Shown: piece by piece, positions 43,928 to 58,511 of the stretch | Layout: every line of letters starts with the position of its first letter | Position numbering within the stretch: position 1 is the stretch's first letter | Assembly: GCA_025345505.1 (NCBI GenBank) | Contig: JANVCC010000076.1 | Coordinates: forward strand, 13,656,057-13,720,056 | DNA length: 64,000 bases | Source: Todiramphus chloris collaris | Taxonomy: Eukaryota; Chordata; Aves; Coraciiformes; Alcedinidae | Reading direction: 5' to 3' | Made by a program: the position numbers and the translations under genes | Notes under the pieces: model-generated | The model's database searches: none | What the model was told of the DNA's origin: nothing | What the model saw: only the letters and a program-made list of their open reading frames with translations

Positions 43928-44508
43928 TGTGATGGTTTAACCTTGGCTAGATGCCATATGCTCACCAAGCCACTCTATCACTACCCCCTCTTCTGTCAGA
44001 TGGAGCAGGGGGAAGAAAATAAGACGAAATTCATGGGTTAAGACAAAGGCAGCTTAATGGAAAGCAAAGCAAGACTGTATGCAGAAGCAAAAGAAACCAA
44101 AGATTTATTCTCTACTTCCCATCAGCAGTTGATGTCTGGCCCCTTTTCCAGGAAGCAGGACTCCAAAAGCATAGTGGTTGCTCTGGAGGACAAGTGCATG
44201 CTTCCCCTCCTCCACCTTCCCTTTTTTTTTCATAGCTTTTACTGTTCAGCTGACATCATACGGTATGGAATATCCCTCTGATCAGTTTGTGTCAGCTGTT
44301 TCAGTCATGTCCCCTCCCAAGATCCTGGACACCCCATCCCACTGCAGGGGGAATGTGTTAAAAACAGCCTGGGTGCTGTGCAAGCCCTGCTCAGCAGTAG
44401 CCACAACATGTGCATGTTACCAGCACCTTTCTAGCTCTCAGTGCAAAGCACAGCACTGTGAGGGCTGCTGTGGGAAAAACTGACTCCATCTCTGTCAGAC
44501 CCAATACA
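43928..44508 (+). mobile_element. Solo LTR of an avian endogenous retrovirus
   Basis: A 581-bp LTR starting TGTGATGGTTTAACC and ending CCAATACA. Landmarks are CTTGGCTAGATGCCATATGC, CACCAAGCCACTCTATCACT, ATACGGTATGGAATATCCCT, TGTGTCAGCTGTTTC, AGCCCTGCTCAGCAGTAGCC and GCACTGTGAGGGCTGCTGTG. They match an LTR family that is abundant in neoavian birds; I take it to be ERVK-like without a firm name. It is flanked by CATAC (43923-43927) and CATAA (44509-44513), a possible imperfect 5-bp target duplication. No internal retroviral genes are present. It is better preserved than the copy at 15003-15503. Confidence 0.85.
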
Positions 44509-45585
44509 CATAAAAAAATTATCTCAGTTCAGGAGCCTGTCTTGGTTACAATTACAAAGCCTTCTGCCTGACTTGAGCTAGCTAATTAAAATTCACATTA
44601 AAATCTGAGCCATTGAAGCAAAGAGCCAAAATATCAATTCTCTCTGCTTTTACAGATTATATATTTTCAGCACCTAATAGCCTTCACAGGAATCATTTAA
44701 TTCATTCATAAGACTGTAAGTAGTTATATTCTGGCCCATATTTCCAAAAATGTCCCTTATATTTGGCAAAATTGCAGTGTTCTGGACTCACAAAGCCCAT
44801 CCAACAAACTTCTCTGTGTATGTGCACATGTGGTTTCTGTTCAGTTAAGATGTAAGATTTATCATCAGTAACTGGAAAATGCTTTTGACTGTTTAGCCCC
44901 AGATTCTGATGCATTTGATTGCAGGGTTCCTCTCTGATGTCTTGAAAGGATTCTTATGTTGTGCCAGATTAGGAACATGGGGCTCTTCCTCACCTATATT
45001 GCACTTTGAGAGACACTGCTTCTTCCAGACATCTCATTCCTAAACCTGTTTTTGCATGATGTTGACAAGGTATTGCATAGTTGAAAACAGCTACCCCTGA
45101 ATTTTTGTATTTAGCAGATGAAAGTTAAGCAGATGTATATAAGCACATTTGGGTTTGTGTGGGTAGATGTGGGAGGAGATGTGGGAGAAATCTATAAACA
45201 CATCTCCATGAAAAGTATAATCAGAGAAACAATTTCTATTTTTTAAAAGGTAAATCAAGGTAAAGAGTGGAAATTTTTTTCTTTTGGTTTTTTTTCCCCC
45301 TTTCACCTCTGTGGACTTCCAGCCATATCTGCACACAGAACTGGTAGGTGGTTGTAGTGATAATGTAATTCACACTGAAGATCTTCAGTTTAGACTTAGT
45401 AGTACTACCCTTAGCCATTCTGATGGATAACGCTTCATTAATTTGTATAGATATACCTCAGAGGTTAGTGACCTCCAAACCAAAGATAAACTTTCTGATT
45501 TCAAGTATATCTTGCTGCCTGTTTTAATATGTTTTTAATTAACGAATGGATTGGAAGGTGGAGTGAAGCTAAAGATGGTTTTTAA

Positions 45586-46053
<468 letters not shown>

Positions 46054-46158
46054 GTTCAGGTGGAAGGTCTAACAGGGAATATAAAGTTTGATCAGAATGG
46101 AAAGAGAATCAATTTTACAATAAACGTCATGGAACTCAAAAGTACTGGTCCTCGGAAG
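46054..46158 (+). CDS. GRIA2: GRIA2 exon 8 (end of amino-terminal domain)
   Basis: A 105-bp exon between TCTATATAG and GTAATT, phase 0 on both sides. It encodes residues 351-385, from [20 protein letters not shown] to ELKSTGPRK, the last part of the ATD fold where the chain returns toward the ligand-binding domain. The sequon NFT at Asn370 (NYT in mammals) is kept. Other changes from the mammalian protein I recall are Thr for Ser in GLTGN, Val for Ile in INVMEL and ST for TN in KSTGPRK. The frame is open throughout and joins exactly to exons 7 and 9. Confidence 0.97.
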
Positions 46159-46871
46159 GTAATTTGAATTGTCTTGCAGTGTCTTTATAAAGGTTTTGAA
46201 TGCTAAGCAACGGGTCAAGGTAGGTAATGAAACACTGTAGATTACTTAAAGCATGAATTGTGATAATATTTATTCATAGGTGTATTCTAAAGTGGTCTGA
46301 CAGAACAAAGTAAAAATATGTATTAATTTTTTCTAACAAATATGAGCTGTTATGTCTGGTAAGTATTACATAAAAGTATTTTCCTTTGTTTTGTGAATTA
46401 AACTTTTTGTTTTCTGATCTGAATTGCTAAATGTGAACCAGAATTTGAGGAAATACGCTTCTGAGTGCCAAATACAGAATACAATTTTTCAGTTACATTT
46501 CTTTAAATGTGATTATCTTTCTGCTCTAATTCCAAACCTTTCAGGACAAGACAATTTCTCATGTTTTCCTAATCTTGGTTTATTTCCTAACCCTTTCAAT
46601 TCTTCTGTGTGTGGTGTTGATACTAAAACCTGTTAATATGCAAATGAAAATGGTATACCTGTACTGAACAAATTGATTTGAACAAATATCATTAGTTCAA
46701 TCTTTTTATTACGTGTTACAGTCTTTAACTACATAAATATATTTACATTGGTAAATCCATAGCTAAGAGTTCTCTGTGACCATAAATCAAGGGCACAGTA
46801 ATAACATGCTTTACCTTTTCTATGAACATTCATATTCACTGGTGTCTGTGCATCCTATAAACTCTCTTTAG
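46159..46871 (+). other. GRIA2: Intron 8
   Basis: A 713-bp AT-rich intron with GTAATT donor and ACTCTCTTTAG acceptor. Nothing recognisable inside. Confidence 0.95.
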
Positions 46872-46982
46872 ATTGGATATTGGAGTGAAGTGGACAAAAT
46901 GGTTGTGAATCCTCTTGATGGCCCACTTGGAAATGAATCTTCAGGACTAGAGAATAAGACTATAATTGTCACCACTATTTTG
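46872..46982 (+). CDS. GRIA2: GRIA2 exon 9 (ATD-LBD linker)
   Basis: A 111-bp exon between CTCTCTTTAG and GTAATT, phase 0 on both sides. It encodes residues 386-422: [12 protein letters not shown], then a variable stretch, then [14 protein letters not shown], which leads into the ligand-binding domain. This is the flexible linker between the ATD and LBD. Residues 398-404 read NPLDGPL, where the mammalian protein I recall has TLTELPS, so six of seven differ without a length change. Both sequons survive, as NES at Asn406 (NDT in mammals) and NKT at Asn413. The flanks are nearly unchanged, so the exon call is firm. Whether this linker is shared by all birds cannot be told here. Confidence 0.95.
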
Positions 46983-49280
<2,298 letters not shown>

Positions 49281-49405
49281 TGAGACACAGGGTCATGATG
49301 CATTTGATCAATACCATCTTAATATCGATCATACATTTGCCAAGTGAAGTTATATACACCATGCAGAGACTGTAAAATGCATAAGGTTCAAGTCATTCCA
49401 TGCCT

Positions 49406-49436
49406 TCTTGGAGGGGTACCGTGTTTTTGCTGCATA
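49406..49436 (+). promoter_or_regulatory. GRIA2: Editing complementary sequence (ECS) of the Q/R site
   Basis: An intronic arm about 280 bases into intron 11. Its core TTGCTGCATA (49427-49436) is the exact reverse complement of exon bases 49100-49109, and the preceding bases continue the pairing to the 5' splice site. Position and core agree with the ECS described roughly 300 nt into mammalian GRIA2 intron 11. The edited A at 49105 pairs with T at 49431. Its role is to form the double-stranded substrate of ADAR2 in the nucleus, so it must act before the intron is removed. Confidence 0.92.
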
Positions 49437-49848
49437 TTTCCATTTTACAGTTGACAGTGCATATGGTTCACAACAACTGTAATGGGAAAAAAGGGTAATG
49501 TACTAGTCACAAACTACACAGGCAGCACTTTCTCCCTTAAACTTAATACATATTATAACACAGTTATTAATGCACTTTTTTTCCTACAAGAAAGCCTTAA
49601 ACTGAAATAACAGTCATGGGATGGCTCTAATTTCATGTGAATAGTTGCAAAACACTGATGTATTCCCATGGCCTAGTTTTACAAACGTCGCAAAGGAAAT
49701 CACTAAAATGAATTTGAAGGTGCAGTTCATAAATGCTTAATTCCTCATGGATTTCCACCTACTTTATTAGGGACAACTGTAAAGCACTTAAGTTAATTCC
49801 TATGCAGCTCATTAAATATTCTTTTTCCCGTGTGCACAAGTGATTCTA

Positions 49849-50416
49849 GCCTTGATTCAGCGAAGTGGTAAGTAGGTAGGTAAATCACTACTTGGTACTT
49901 GAAGGAACTATAGTAACAAGTGAAATAGGGCAAGTGGGTTTAAGGAAATAGATGGCCTACCTTATTGTACTGTGCAATTTAACTTTCTTCTAAGCATCCT
50001 AAATTAAGCCAGGGAACAGGTCAATTTCTAGTGAGTCTAGCGGTTAGTGGTCAAAAAAAATGACACCAAGGAGCATTTCTTACATTCAAAGTCGTTCATT
50101 CCAAAAGGCAACAGCAGGTTTTCAAGTTATTCTACTGTGGAAATAGCAGAGCATCTATTGTGTGAGAACTTCAGTAATTCTATGTAAAGGCTGGCATATC
50201 ACAGTGAAATATGCCAGCCTTTATGATGAAAGATGGCATATAACACAATAAGTATTGTATAAAAGAAATGAGATGGTGAAGAGAGCACAAATAGTTTTAG
50301 GTCATGAGAAGGACTAAACAGTCCTGTGGGGTTTTTGTATCGATTACATACCTCACAGGTTTAGTTTTTATGGAAATCCCCTATTAGCTACAAAATTACT
50401 TTTACTGAATCAAGGC
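49849..50416 (+). repeat. Long-range inverted repeat pair enclosing the hairpin
   Basis: The 12 bases at 49849-49860 (GCCTTGATTCAG) are the reverse complement of 50405-50416. After one mismatch the pairing can go on for four more bases, two of them G-U. Inside, 50156-50163 (TATTGTGT) matches 50243-50250 (ACACAATA). Together with the hairpin at 50185-50223 these could form a nested fold. A 12-bp match in an intron of this size can also arise by chance, so the structure is only a possibility. Confidence 0.4.
50185..50223 (+). repeat. Perfect 15-bp inverted repeat (intronic hairpin)
   Basis: Bases 50185-50199 are the exact reverse complement of 50209-50223, with a 9-base loop (CACAGTGAA). Two further G-U pairs (50184/50224 and 50183/50225) could extend the stem. 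The arms contain GGCTGGCATAT and ATATGCCAGCC. Such a tight perfect stem is unlikely by chance in 64 kb of this composition. It lies about 1.1 kb past the Q/R site in the same intron. The stem is short for a microRNA precursor. It could be a structured intronic RNA element, an ADAR recruitment stem or a relic of a small inverted-repeat element. Confidence 0.85.
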
Positions 50417-51421
50417 CATAGTAGAATAACAATCTTTTTGGTTTATTGTTATTATTTTACTGGCTATTAAAGCATGACAGTTGTTGTGCACAGTTTGATA
50501 ACTTTTGAAAGATGATGCAAGAATAATCGTAGTAAATCGTCATCATAAAAAGTGCATGAAAATCGAATCATTTTGGAGATTCAAGATGTAGTTTCAGTGA
50601 AGTATTTAGCAGCACTTTTATTTAATTACAAACATATACAAACTGCTTTCCTCAAAAATACTGTTTATTATAAAAATAGGCAAAAGCTGAAAACACCTCA
50701 TTTTTTTTTGTTCTTGCACCAAATGTATCATTATGGAATTTGAAATCCCTGCAAATGAATCAGAGTAGATATGAAAAAGAATATTTTCAAGCAACAGCAA
50801 AAATATCTACATAAAGGTAAACTTTGCACTACTGCTACCATCATTTCTCAAATAAAATATGGCAACCATTGTAAGAATTTTAGAGTAGGTAAGTAACTAG
50901 AGTAAGAATGGACCATCTGGAAATTGGTCTACAATAGAAATCTCCATGTTGCCGTCGTGGGTAACATGGAAACAATAGAGTAGAAAGAATAGAATAATAT
51001 ATGTATGACAATGAGAACACAGCAAAGTTTTCCTTGTCTTTTTTGGGATATGAGTGTACTCTCAGTACTGCCATATAATGCCTTTGTAAATATAAAATGT
51101 GTGCAAATTTAAGAAATTGTGCACAGGAATTGTTATTTTAGTATTTAATGATCTGATGAATGAGGTGCTTGTAAATTGTGTGTTCATACTAGCTTATAAT
51201 TACCAATCTTTATAAACTTTCCAAAATGGACTTAAAAAGAGAAGTTATTTATTTAACTGGGACAGACCTTATGGGAAAATTTTGAATACAAATGACTCCC
51301 AAAAAGATTTTACTTATAAAATATCATGTGTGAGCATGACATCTGGATTGACATATAGCTTATTCTTTTTTACAAATTTAGTTGCATCTTTGTTTGCTGA
51401 CAGATTATGGACTTTCGAAGA

Positions 51422-51441
51422 TTTTTTTTTTTTTTTTTTTT
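51422..51441. repeat. T(20) run
   Basis: A homopolymer of 20 T residues in intron 11. Confidence 0.9.
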
Positions 51442-51888
51442 AAGCATGTGTCATCAAAACCTGCAGTTATTAAATTCAGATTGTCAGAGATTTTTACTTT
51501 GCAAATATTTATCATATAAATCAGTCTTTTAATTGTAGAATTATATACTCAGATTACATCCATGTCAAAATAAGTATGTAATATTTTTTTCAAAGATGAC
51601 AGAAAGCATGTTTACAGAATACATCTCAATTTAGAAGGAACTTGAAATACTTTTTTTCTATCGTCCTTTATAATAACATATTCTGGACCTTATCTGACTT
51701 GATTTTTCATGTTTTAGACTGAATTCATGATTCTGTTGTGATGTGGAATAAATCTTTAATGTCTAAATTATAACAGAGATTTTATGCAATATCAATTAGT
51801 AAAAATAATTTGTCCAGAATTGGTTGTATTTATTTTTGTTCCCAGTTTAATAAATCAACTTTACATAACTATCATATTTAAATGTCTG

Positions 51889-51926
51889 TGTATATATATA
51901 TAGTTATATCTATCTATATATCTATT
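51889..51926. repeat. TA/TATC microsatellite
   Basis: GTATATATATATAG followed by TATATCTATCTATATATC. A mixed dinucleotide and tetranucleotide repeat, likely variable between individuals. Confidence 0.85.
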
Positions 51927-53006
51927 TAAATATTTTGTCAAAATTAATTTGAAGTCTCATTCATAATACAGTAGGCTGGGTGAGTGACTTGTAATTTGCT
52001 TACTTACTAGACAGAGGAGACCCATCAAGACATACCTAAGCTACTGCAATGCCTTAGTACTAAACTTTCACCTATATGCCAAACAATTAAGCACATCTCC
52101 AAAGTTTATATACTCCTTGCTATAATGTCTTGTTTGGATACAAAGTAGTAAGTAATTTCAAAGTTTAAAGGATCATTAGAACAATGTCAAGTTTGAGTAT
52201 AACGGCAATATCAGTATTTCTCTTCTATTAGATTTCTAGCATTGAAATTCATTGCATTTCACTAGTTGTATGCTCTATGCTGTCTTATATATTTTCTTGA
52301 GATCTCTTTTCTTCTCTCTTCTTGAGCAGGAGATGCCTAACAAAGATCCGTAACAACCCACCTGCTGCAGTTAAAAACATCAGACTATTATTATTTAAAA
52401 ATACTCTTTCTTCACCATTTTTCTGTATTATCACTGATTGTTTCATGCCCAGTCCTCAGTTTGTTAAGTGCTTATATCTTTCAAAAGTTGTGTTCACTTT
52501 TTAGTTTATGGGTATTCCCTGGGCCAGTTTTTAATGCAAATAATGCTATTTGTTTCTCACTATACATTGTCCACAACAGCACAAGCCATTGTTTGTTAGA
52601 AATCAGCCTTTGTCTGAATATCCTGGGAAAATAAGCAAGCTAAAGGCACTTAATTTTTCAGTGCATACCAGTATATCTGAAAGCACTGTTTCACTGATTT
52701 TGCTTGATCCTCTTCATAATGCCACACAAATGCACTTAAGAAGGAACAACAAGCTAATGTGATAAACATGGCACATTATGATGGAAGCAGTTTCCTTGCA
52801 GAGTGTTCAGAACTTTGAAGAACTGGATTGCTAAATTCTCCCTATAGTAAAATCTGGAGTCCTGTTTTCAGCAAAGTCCAGGAGATGTACTAGAGCATGC
52901 CTTGATTTCCCATCTGATTAGTATGTAGACCTGTGCTACAAAATAATGCTTCCCTGTAGTATAATGCATCATTTGCATAAAACTGATAACATGTGTTTCT
53001 TTTTAG

Positions 53007-53288
<282 letters not shown>

Positions 53289-56200
53289 TAGGTCTTCACT
53301 CATGTAAATGTGTTTTCCCTAGGTTTTGCTAAAATGTTGCTATAAAGATGTGATATGTGCAGCCTAACTTACAAGTGTTTTGGTTTATTCATTGTCATTA
53401 CATTTTAATTATCTATCTATAAATATAAGGGTCATATTATAAATATGCAGAGCAAATGTGTCTGCAAGGAATCACCTAAACATATTCACTGTAAAGTAAA
53501 AAATAAGATAAGTTCAGAGAAGGGAATTCAAGTTCATGTAAGCTGTGAAACAGGACATAACAATTACAAACAAGGCTATTTAACAGCTGTGCTCTATTTT
53601 AGGTAGTTCACAGTGAATAGGGACATGAGAAGGTGTGCAGTCATGTTTTAAGAAGTATTTCACATGATATTTCAAGCTTGCAGATGGGGAATGGGATATA
53701 GCCCTGTTGGCTGCTGTAGTAAATCTATGCCTGTTTTTGAAAACAGTTACTGTGTGTATTTGCATTATAGTAGTGCCTTGGAAGTTCATCAGTTCTCATC
53801 TTCTACCTCTGTATTTCAGTTTTAAAAATGCATGGGAGTTCCAATGTGTGAGTCTCACGCTGCTGAGATGCCAGCTAACATGGTGAAATCATCCAGTGAA
53901 TGAATGAGACACTAAGGCTTCTGGGAAAAACACCATGAGCCTTCTCTATGTACTCTGTGTGTGTCTCCCTGTAAGGTGGAAGTGATCTAAAGTGCTAAAA
54001 AACCCCAAGAAACCTATTGTTTTCCTGTTTGTCAATGGATGACGATACTGTGTTGTATTTAAAGAAAATGTATTTTAAAATACTTATAAATATTATGTTC
54101 ACATTTCAAACATAGCCTGCCATAGCAGTGAAATGAAACAAGTTCTCACAAACATTTCTTATGTCTGTATAATTAGAGCAGTAACTGACAGATTATGGTT
54201 TTCACTGTATCTTGTAATACATACTTAACTGGTAACATACTAAATAGGAACCATGCTTGTTTCGACTGTAGAAGAGCATTATTTTCTGATTTTCATGACA
54301 GTTCCAGTAGTAAGACCTGCTGCTGATTGCACTCCTGCTGGCTAAACCAAAACCAACATTAGTTGTGTTATCTAGAAAAAATGAGGTCAGGTTTGTGCAA
54401 AGAGTGTTTAGAAGCATACAAGCATTTGCTTCTGGTTTTGTGAGCATAAACCTTTTAGATCATGGCTATGCTGGGGATTGAAAGTGAACTAATAGGAGGT
54501 CAGTTCTTTTAAATAGTTTCTCTTTAGAAATTTTTAAGCTTCTTTTAGAACATTTGAATTTGTGTGCATCAGTGTGTAGTTCGTATGCTTCTAGCAGACA
54601 TATCCATCTTTCCAATTATAGTTTTACATAACTAGTGTTTCTGGTGATTACTTGAGCAGCAGTAACTTTTGTAAAAATTGGGTGGAAGCTTTGTGGGAAC
54701 ACTCTTCATCTTTTGTTAAGTTAGATTTGGCTCTGCACAAGGCTATAAAGATCTCTGAAAATGTCTTCTCAGCAATTCCTATTACAAACAAGTTGGTGCA
54801 AATGTGTAATGCAACTTCTCAGCCTGATGTGTTTATCTACTATTTGCTAAAAATCATTTAAACTTGCCCAGCTATTTTTCAAGAAATAATGGCTGTCAGA
54901 ATTTCTTTCTAGGAGACCTGAAACTCAGGTTTCAAGAACAAAACTCTCTGTCCTGAAGGCAATGTGAAAGCAGCCTCTAGCACTAAGGAGACTAAAATTT
55001 CTCCAAGAGTATTTCTGTATGGTGACTGGATTGGAGTGGATGTGTGATTTTTGCATGACCTGAAATTAGGACTTGAGTTCTTTGAACAGCTGGAAACAAA
55101 TTGAGTATTTCTCTAACAGCAAGCTAAAATAGACAGGATTTTTCTCTGACACTGTCATGAATTAAAAGAAACATTTGAGGGGTTTCACTCTGTCTGTTTT
55201 CTCTTCACGAACTGGTATTATTTTCAAGTTTGTTTTCTATTGATGGAATATATACTGGTCCTAAATCTTCATTTGTGCAGCCGTAATTCCTGGAACAATA
55301 TGATATTAGGTATTGTGGTATACCAGGAATAGGAACAGGAAACTTAATTTTCTTTGCTACTAATGCATGTTTTCTGATAATACTTTGCATAAATGAAGAA
55401 GAGATGTTTCTCAGCATTTTCCATAAAGCATATCTCAGCACTAAGCTATATGGTGAAAGTTAGCCGAAAACTCCTACCCTGAATAGTTGAATATATATAA
55501 GATGCTAACTGAAAGAGGTGGGTTCAAGTCTTTGTCCAGCTTCTATGACTGTGTAAATGACAACTCATTGGGATCTAAAATTAGCTTGGGTATGTCAGGG
55601 ATGTCACATAGCTTGTTCACCATTTTGTTTGGGTCTTCTAGTCTTTCAGACACTTATAGTATGTACATACTAGCTGATATCTGCAGTGCCTGTGCCTTGC
55701 TCCAGTGGCTGCCGTGGTGAACAGAGTAATCCAGATATAGGTTAGAAAAACCCAGGTGGAGGAAATGTAATGGCTCATCATACGCCCTACAGACAGTATG
55801 GGATTAGGTGTACAAGCTAGTCCATATCACTTGACTTGGAGATAACAGCCTTGGCACTCATGACGAAACATATATTGCCTTTGCACTTTACACTACTTTA
55901 GATATATTTTCCGTAGCTTTGAAGGTAGTACAGAATAGTAGGAGATATTCTTGCCAAGATATCCTTGTAGACCATCAGTTGGCAATGAATGAAGAAACAT
56001 AACTGAGAAAACAGATGAAAAATTATTGTACCCTGGTTTTCCTAGTGCTGCTTTAAGGTGTGAAACACAAGTTTGCTACATCCTGCATAGAAAGTATCAG
56101 TGCAGAAATAATGGATTTAACAGCATTTTTGAAAGAAAAAAAAAACAAACCAGAGGTAATGACCTTCTTCAGAGCTTTGCTGAGAAGTAAACATCAGCAG

Positions 56201-57154
56201 GAAACTATTACTTCTTAGTAATAATGTTAAGAGGTACAATTGTTCTTTAATGGCACATCCATGAGGTCTCTTGATTATATATTTGTAAATATCAGAATCT
56301 GTTGTAGATTTTCTCAGGAGATCTTAAATTTGCTACTAGCAGAATGCGGGTGTGATCCAAGTCTTCAGAGTTCTGTTTCACTAAGATGGAGTACTTATCA
56401 CTTCTGATACTTATTAGTGCCTTTGTCTTAGGGAAAGTGCTTTTAGAGTTCTTACTGCAACAAGAAGCCTAAACAAAGATATATAGTACATTGCTGTTGC
56501 ATTTTCTCTTGGGTTTACAACCTGAAATAATGGTCAAAACCTAGAAGAAAATATGTGTGGCTGCGGTTTTGCAGAAGTGCATCATTTTTCTAAAATCAGT
56601 AGTGGATTGTAGTGGTAAGAGTGTGAATAGGACTGCAATCACTGCTGGGAAGATCCAGGAGTCCTTTCATCTGATCTTGTACAGGTGCATCATCTCTATA
56701 ATTTTCAGATCACAGATAATACTTGACAAAGCAGTAAATGGTGGAGGAGTGGAATTTCATCACTCATACAACAGTCTGCTTTTATGCTTATGAAGATATT
56801 CAAAGCTTCTAAAAAATCCCTACAGGAAATTTCTCAAACCAGTGAGAAGAGAAGAAAACACTCTGATTTATTTTTTTTAAATAGAATTGAAGTAAAAAAG
56901 TATGAATCATACCTCAGCCTCAATTTTTGAAATTTGAGATGTAGAAGAATTATAAAAAAACATGTTTTCAGTGTTAAATTTTTGACTAGCTTCACATGAG
57001 CCTTTGAGAGGTGAAGTAGACAAAAGACTCATGAAATATTCTGTAACTTTGACCACAGACTTGGCTTGGTACCTTGAAAGACAGGGGCTATAGGAGTGGC
57101 ATTTCATAAATCTGTAAAGGAGATCTGATGGGTTTGTCTTTTTAAATTTGACAG

Positions 57155-57171
57155 AAAAAAAAAAAAAAAAA
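57155..57171. repeat. A(17) run
   Basis: A homopolymer of 17 A residues in intron 12. Confidence 0.9.
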
Positions 57172-57835
57172 GGTATGTAGCTGGAATACTAAGGAAAGGT
57201 AGATCTGGGCACTTAGATAATGGAACGACTGGCCTTTGCATCCAATAGCATACCAGTGAAGATAAAATTACACTTTTTTTGTTGTGTAGAGTATTCAAGT
57301 GATTTATTTTCATTTATTTTCTTGGGGTTTTTTGAGGGTGTTTCAGCCCTCCGAAGAATTGATTCAGCTCCCACAGAAGAACTGATCCATACTTCCTTTT
57401 TTCCTCAAAGCATCTCATTTTCTTATTTTCCAGGTTCCATTTTTATTCTCTCTTCACATTACCCAAATTCCTCATGTGTTTTTCAGACAGCTCTGTGAGC
57501 CTAGTGGCCAAAACACTGTGGTGCTTCAGAAACCTTGTTGTGTGCATTACGTAGAAATTAATTGGAAAGCTTGATTTCAAATTATTATTTGCATAATGTT
57601 TATTAAAAAAAATGTATTCCTTTCTAATAGAACTTTTCTTGTTTGTAAGGAGAAATTATGCATGATAAAGACAAATACTATTCCCTAATCTTCTCTTACA
57701 GGTTTTCATCAAGTTTTCTTAAATGTTCTAGTCAAAGTATGCTGTGTAGTATGTAATTTTGTGCTTGGCAAAAATGAATTTACAGCAGTATATTTTTAAG
57801 ATTCTTAAGATTTTTCTAGTGTTGCATGATTCTCC

Positions 57836-57946
57836 TGGATGGATTCCTGTGTGACCTGATCTGGATGATCCTGCTCTAGCAGAGGGGTTGGACTAGATGA
57901 TCTTTTGAGGTCCCTTCCAACCCCTAACATTCTGTGATTCTGTGAT
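57836..57946 (+). mobile_element. CR1 LINE 3' terminus, sense
   Basis: About 110 bp of CR1 tail: GGATTCCTGTGTGACCTGAT, GATGATCCTGCTCTAGCAGA, GGGGTTGGACTAGATGATC, GAGGTCCCTTCCAACCCCTA and terminal ATTCTGTGATTCTGTGA. The 5' part is missing. Good agreement with the usual CR1 ending suggests a fairly young copy. Confidence 0.93.
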
Positions 57947-58430
57947 TTATTTTATACATTTATACACTATAAAATAAGTATAAATTAGTTTGTAATAAAT
58001 AATTTGATAAATAAATAAATTCTGTTTGTACTACTCCTGGGGGCAGATCATCCCATAATACCACACTTGTTATGGTCAGAAACATTCTGTTATTTGGCAG
58101 CCTAAATCTATTTCTAATGAGTTTATCCTCAATTGTTACAGTACTTTAATAATTATTATGTAGCTTTTTTCTTTTCAGTGTCTATTTTCCTCGTGCATTA
58201 ATAAAGAGCAAGTATGTTACGGTGGCTTCCCTCCCCCCCGAACTTTAACCTCTATCAACAAAAATATTTTTTTCTTGATTTCCAAGGAAGGTATTTTGGT
58301 CTCTGATAATCTCATAGCTATTCAGTGTGTCTGTGTGTCATAGTTTGAATTAGAATTAATTGTTAGTGAATGTGGATGAGGTGTACATTGTATGCCATCT
58401 GAGATCTCAGCAGTGCTTTGTAAAAAAAGG

Positions 58431-58511
58431 CAGTAATATTCCTCTTGTCTTTTCTGGAAGTAAGCTTCTCCCACAGTAATATTTCTCTTTTCTGGAAATA
58501 AGCTTCTCTCA
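58431..58511. repeat. Short tandem duplication (2 units)
   Basis: Unit 1 (58431-58473) and unit 2 (58474-58511) share CAGTAATATT, CTTTTCTGGAA, TAAGCTTCTC. They differ by a few substitutions and a 5-base gap. Confidence 0.85.

Noticed and set aside
50185-50223. The intron 11 hairpin as a microRNA precursor
   Set aside because: The stem is only 15-17 pairs, too short for the usual precursor of about 22 or more pairs, and no extension restores it.
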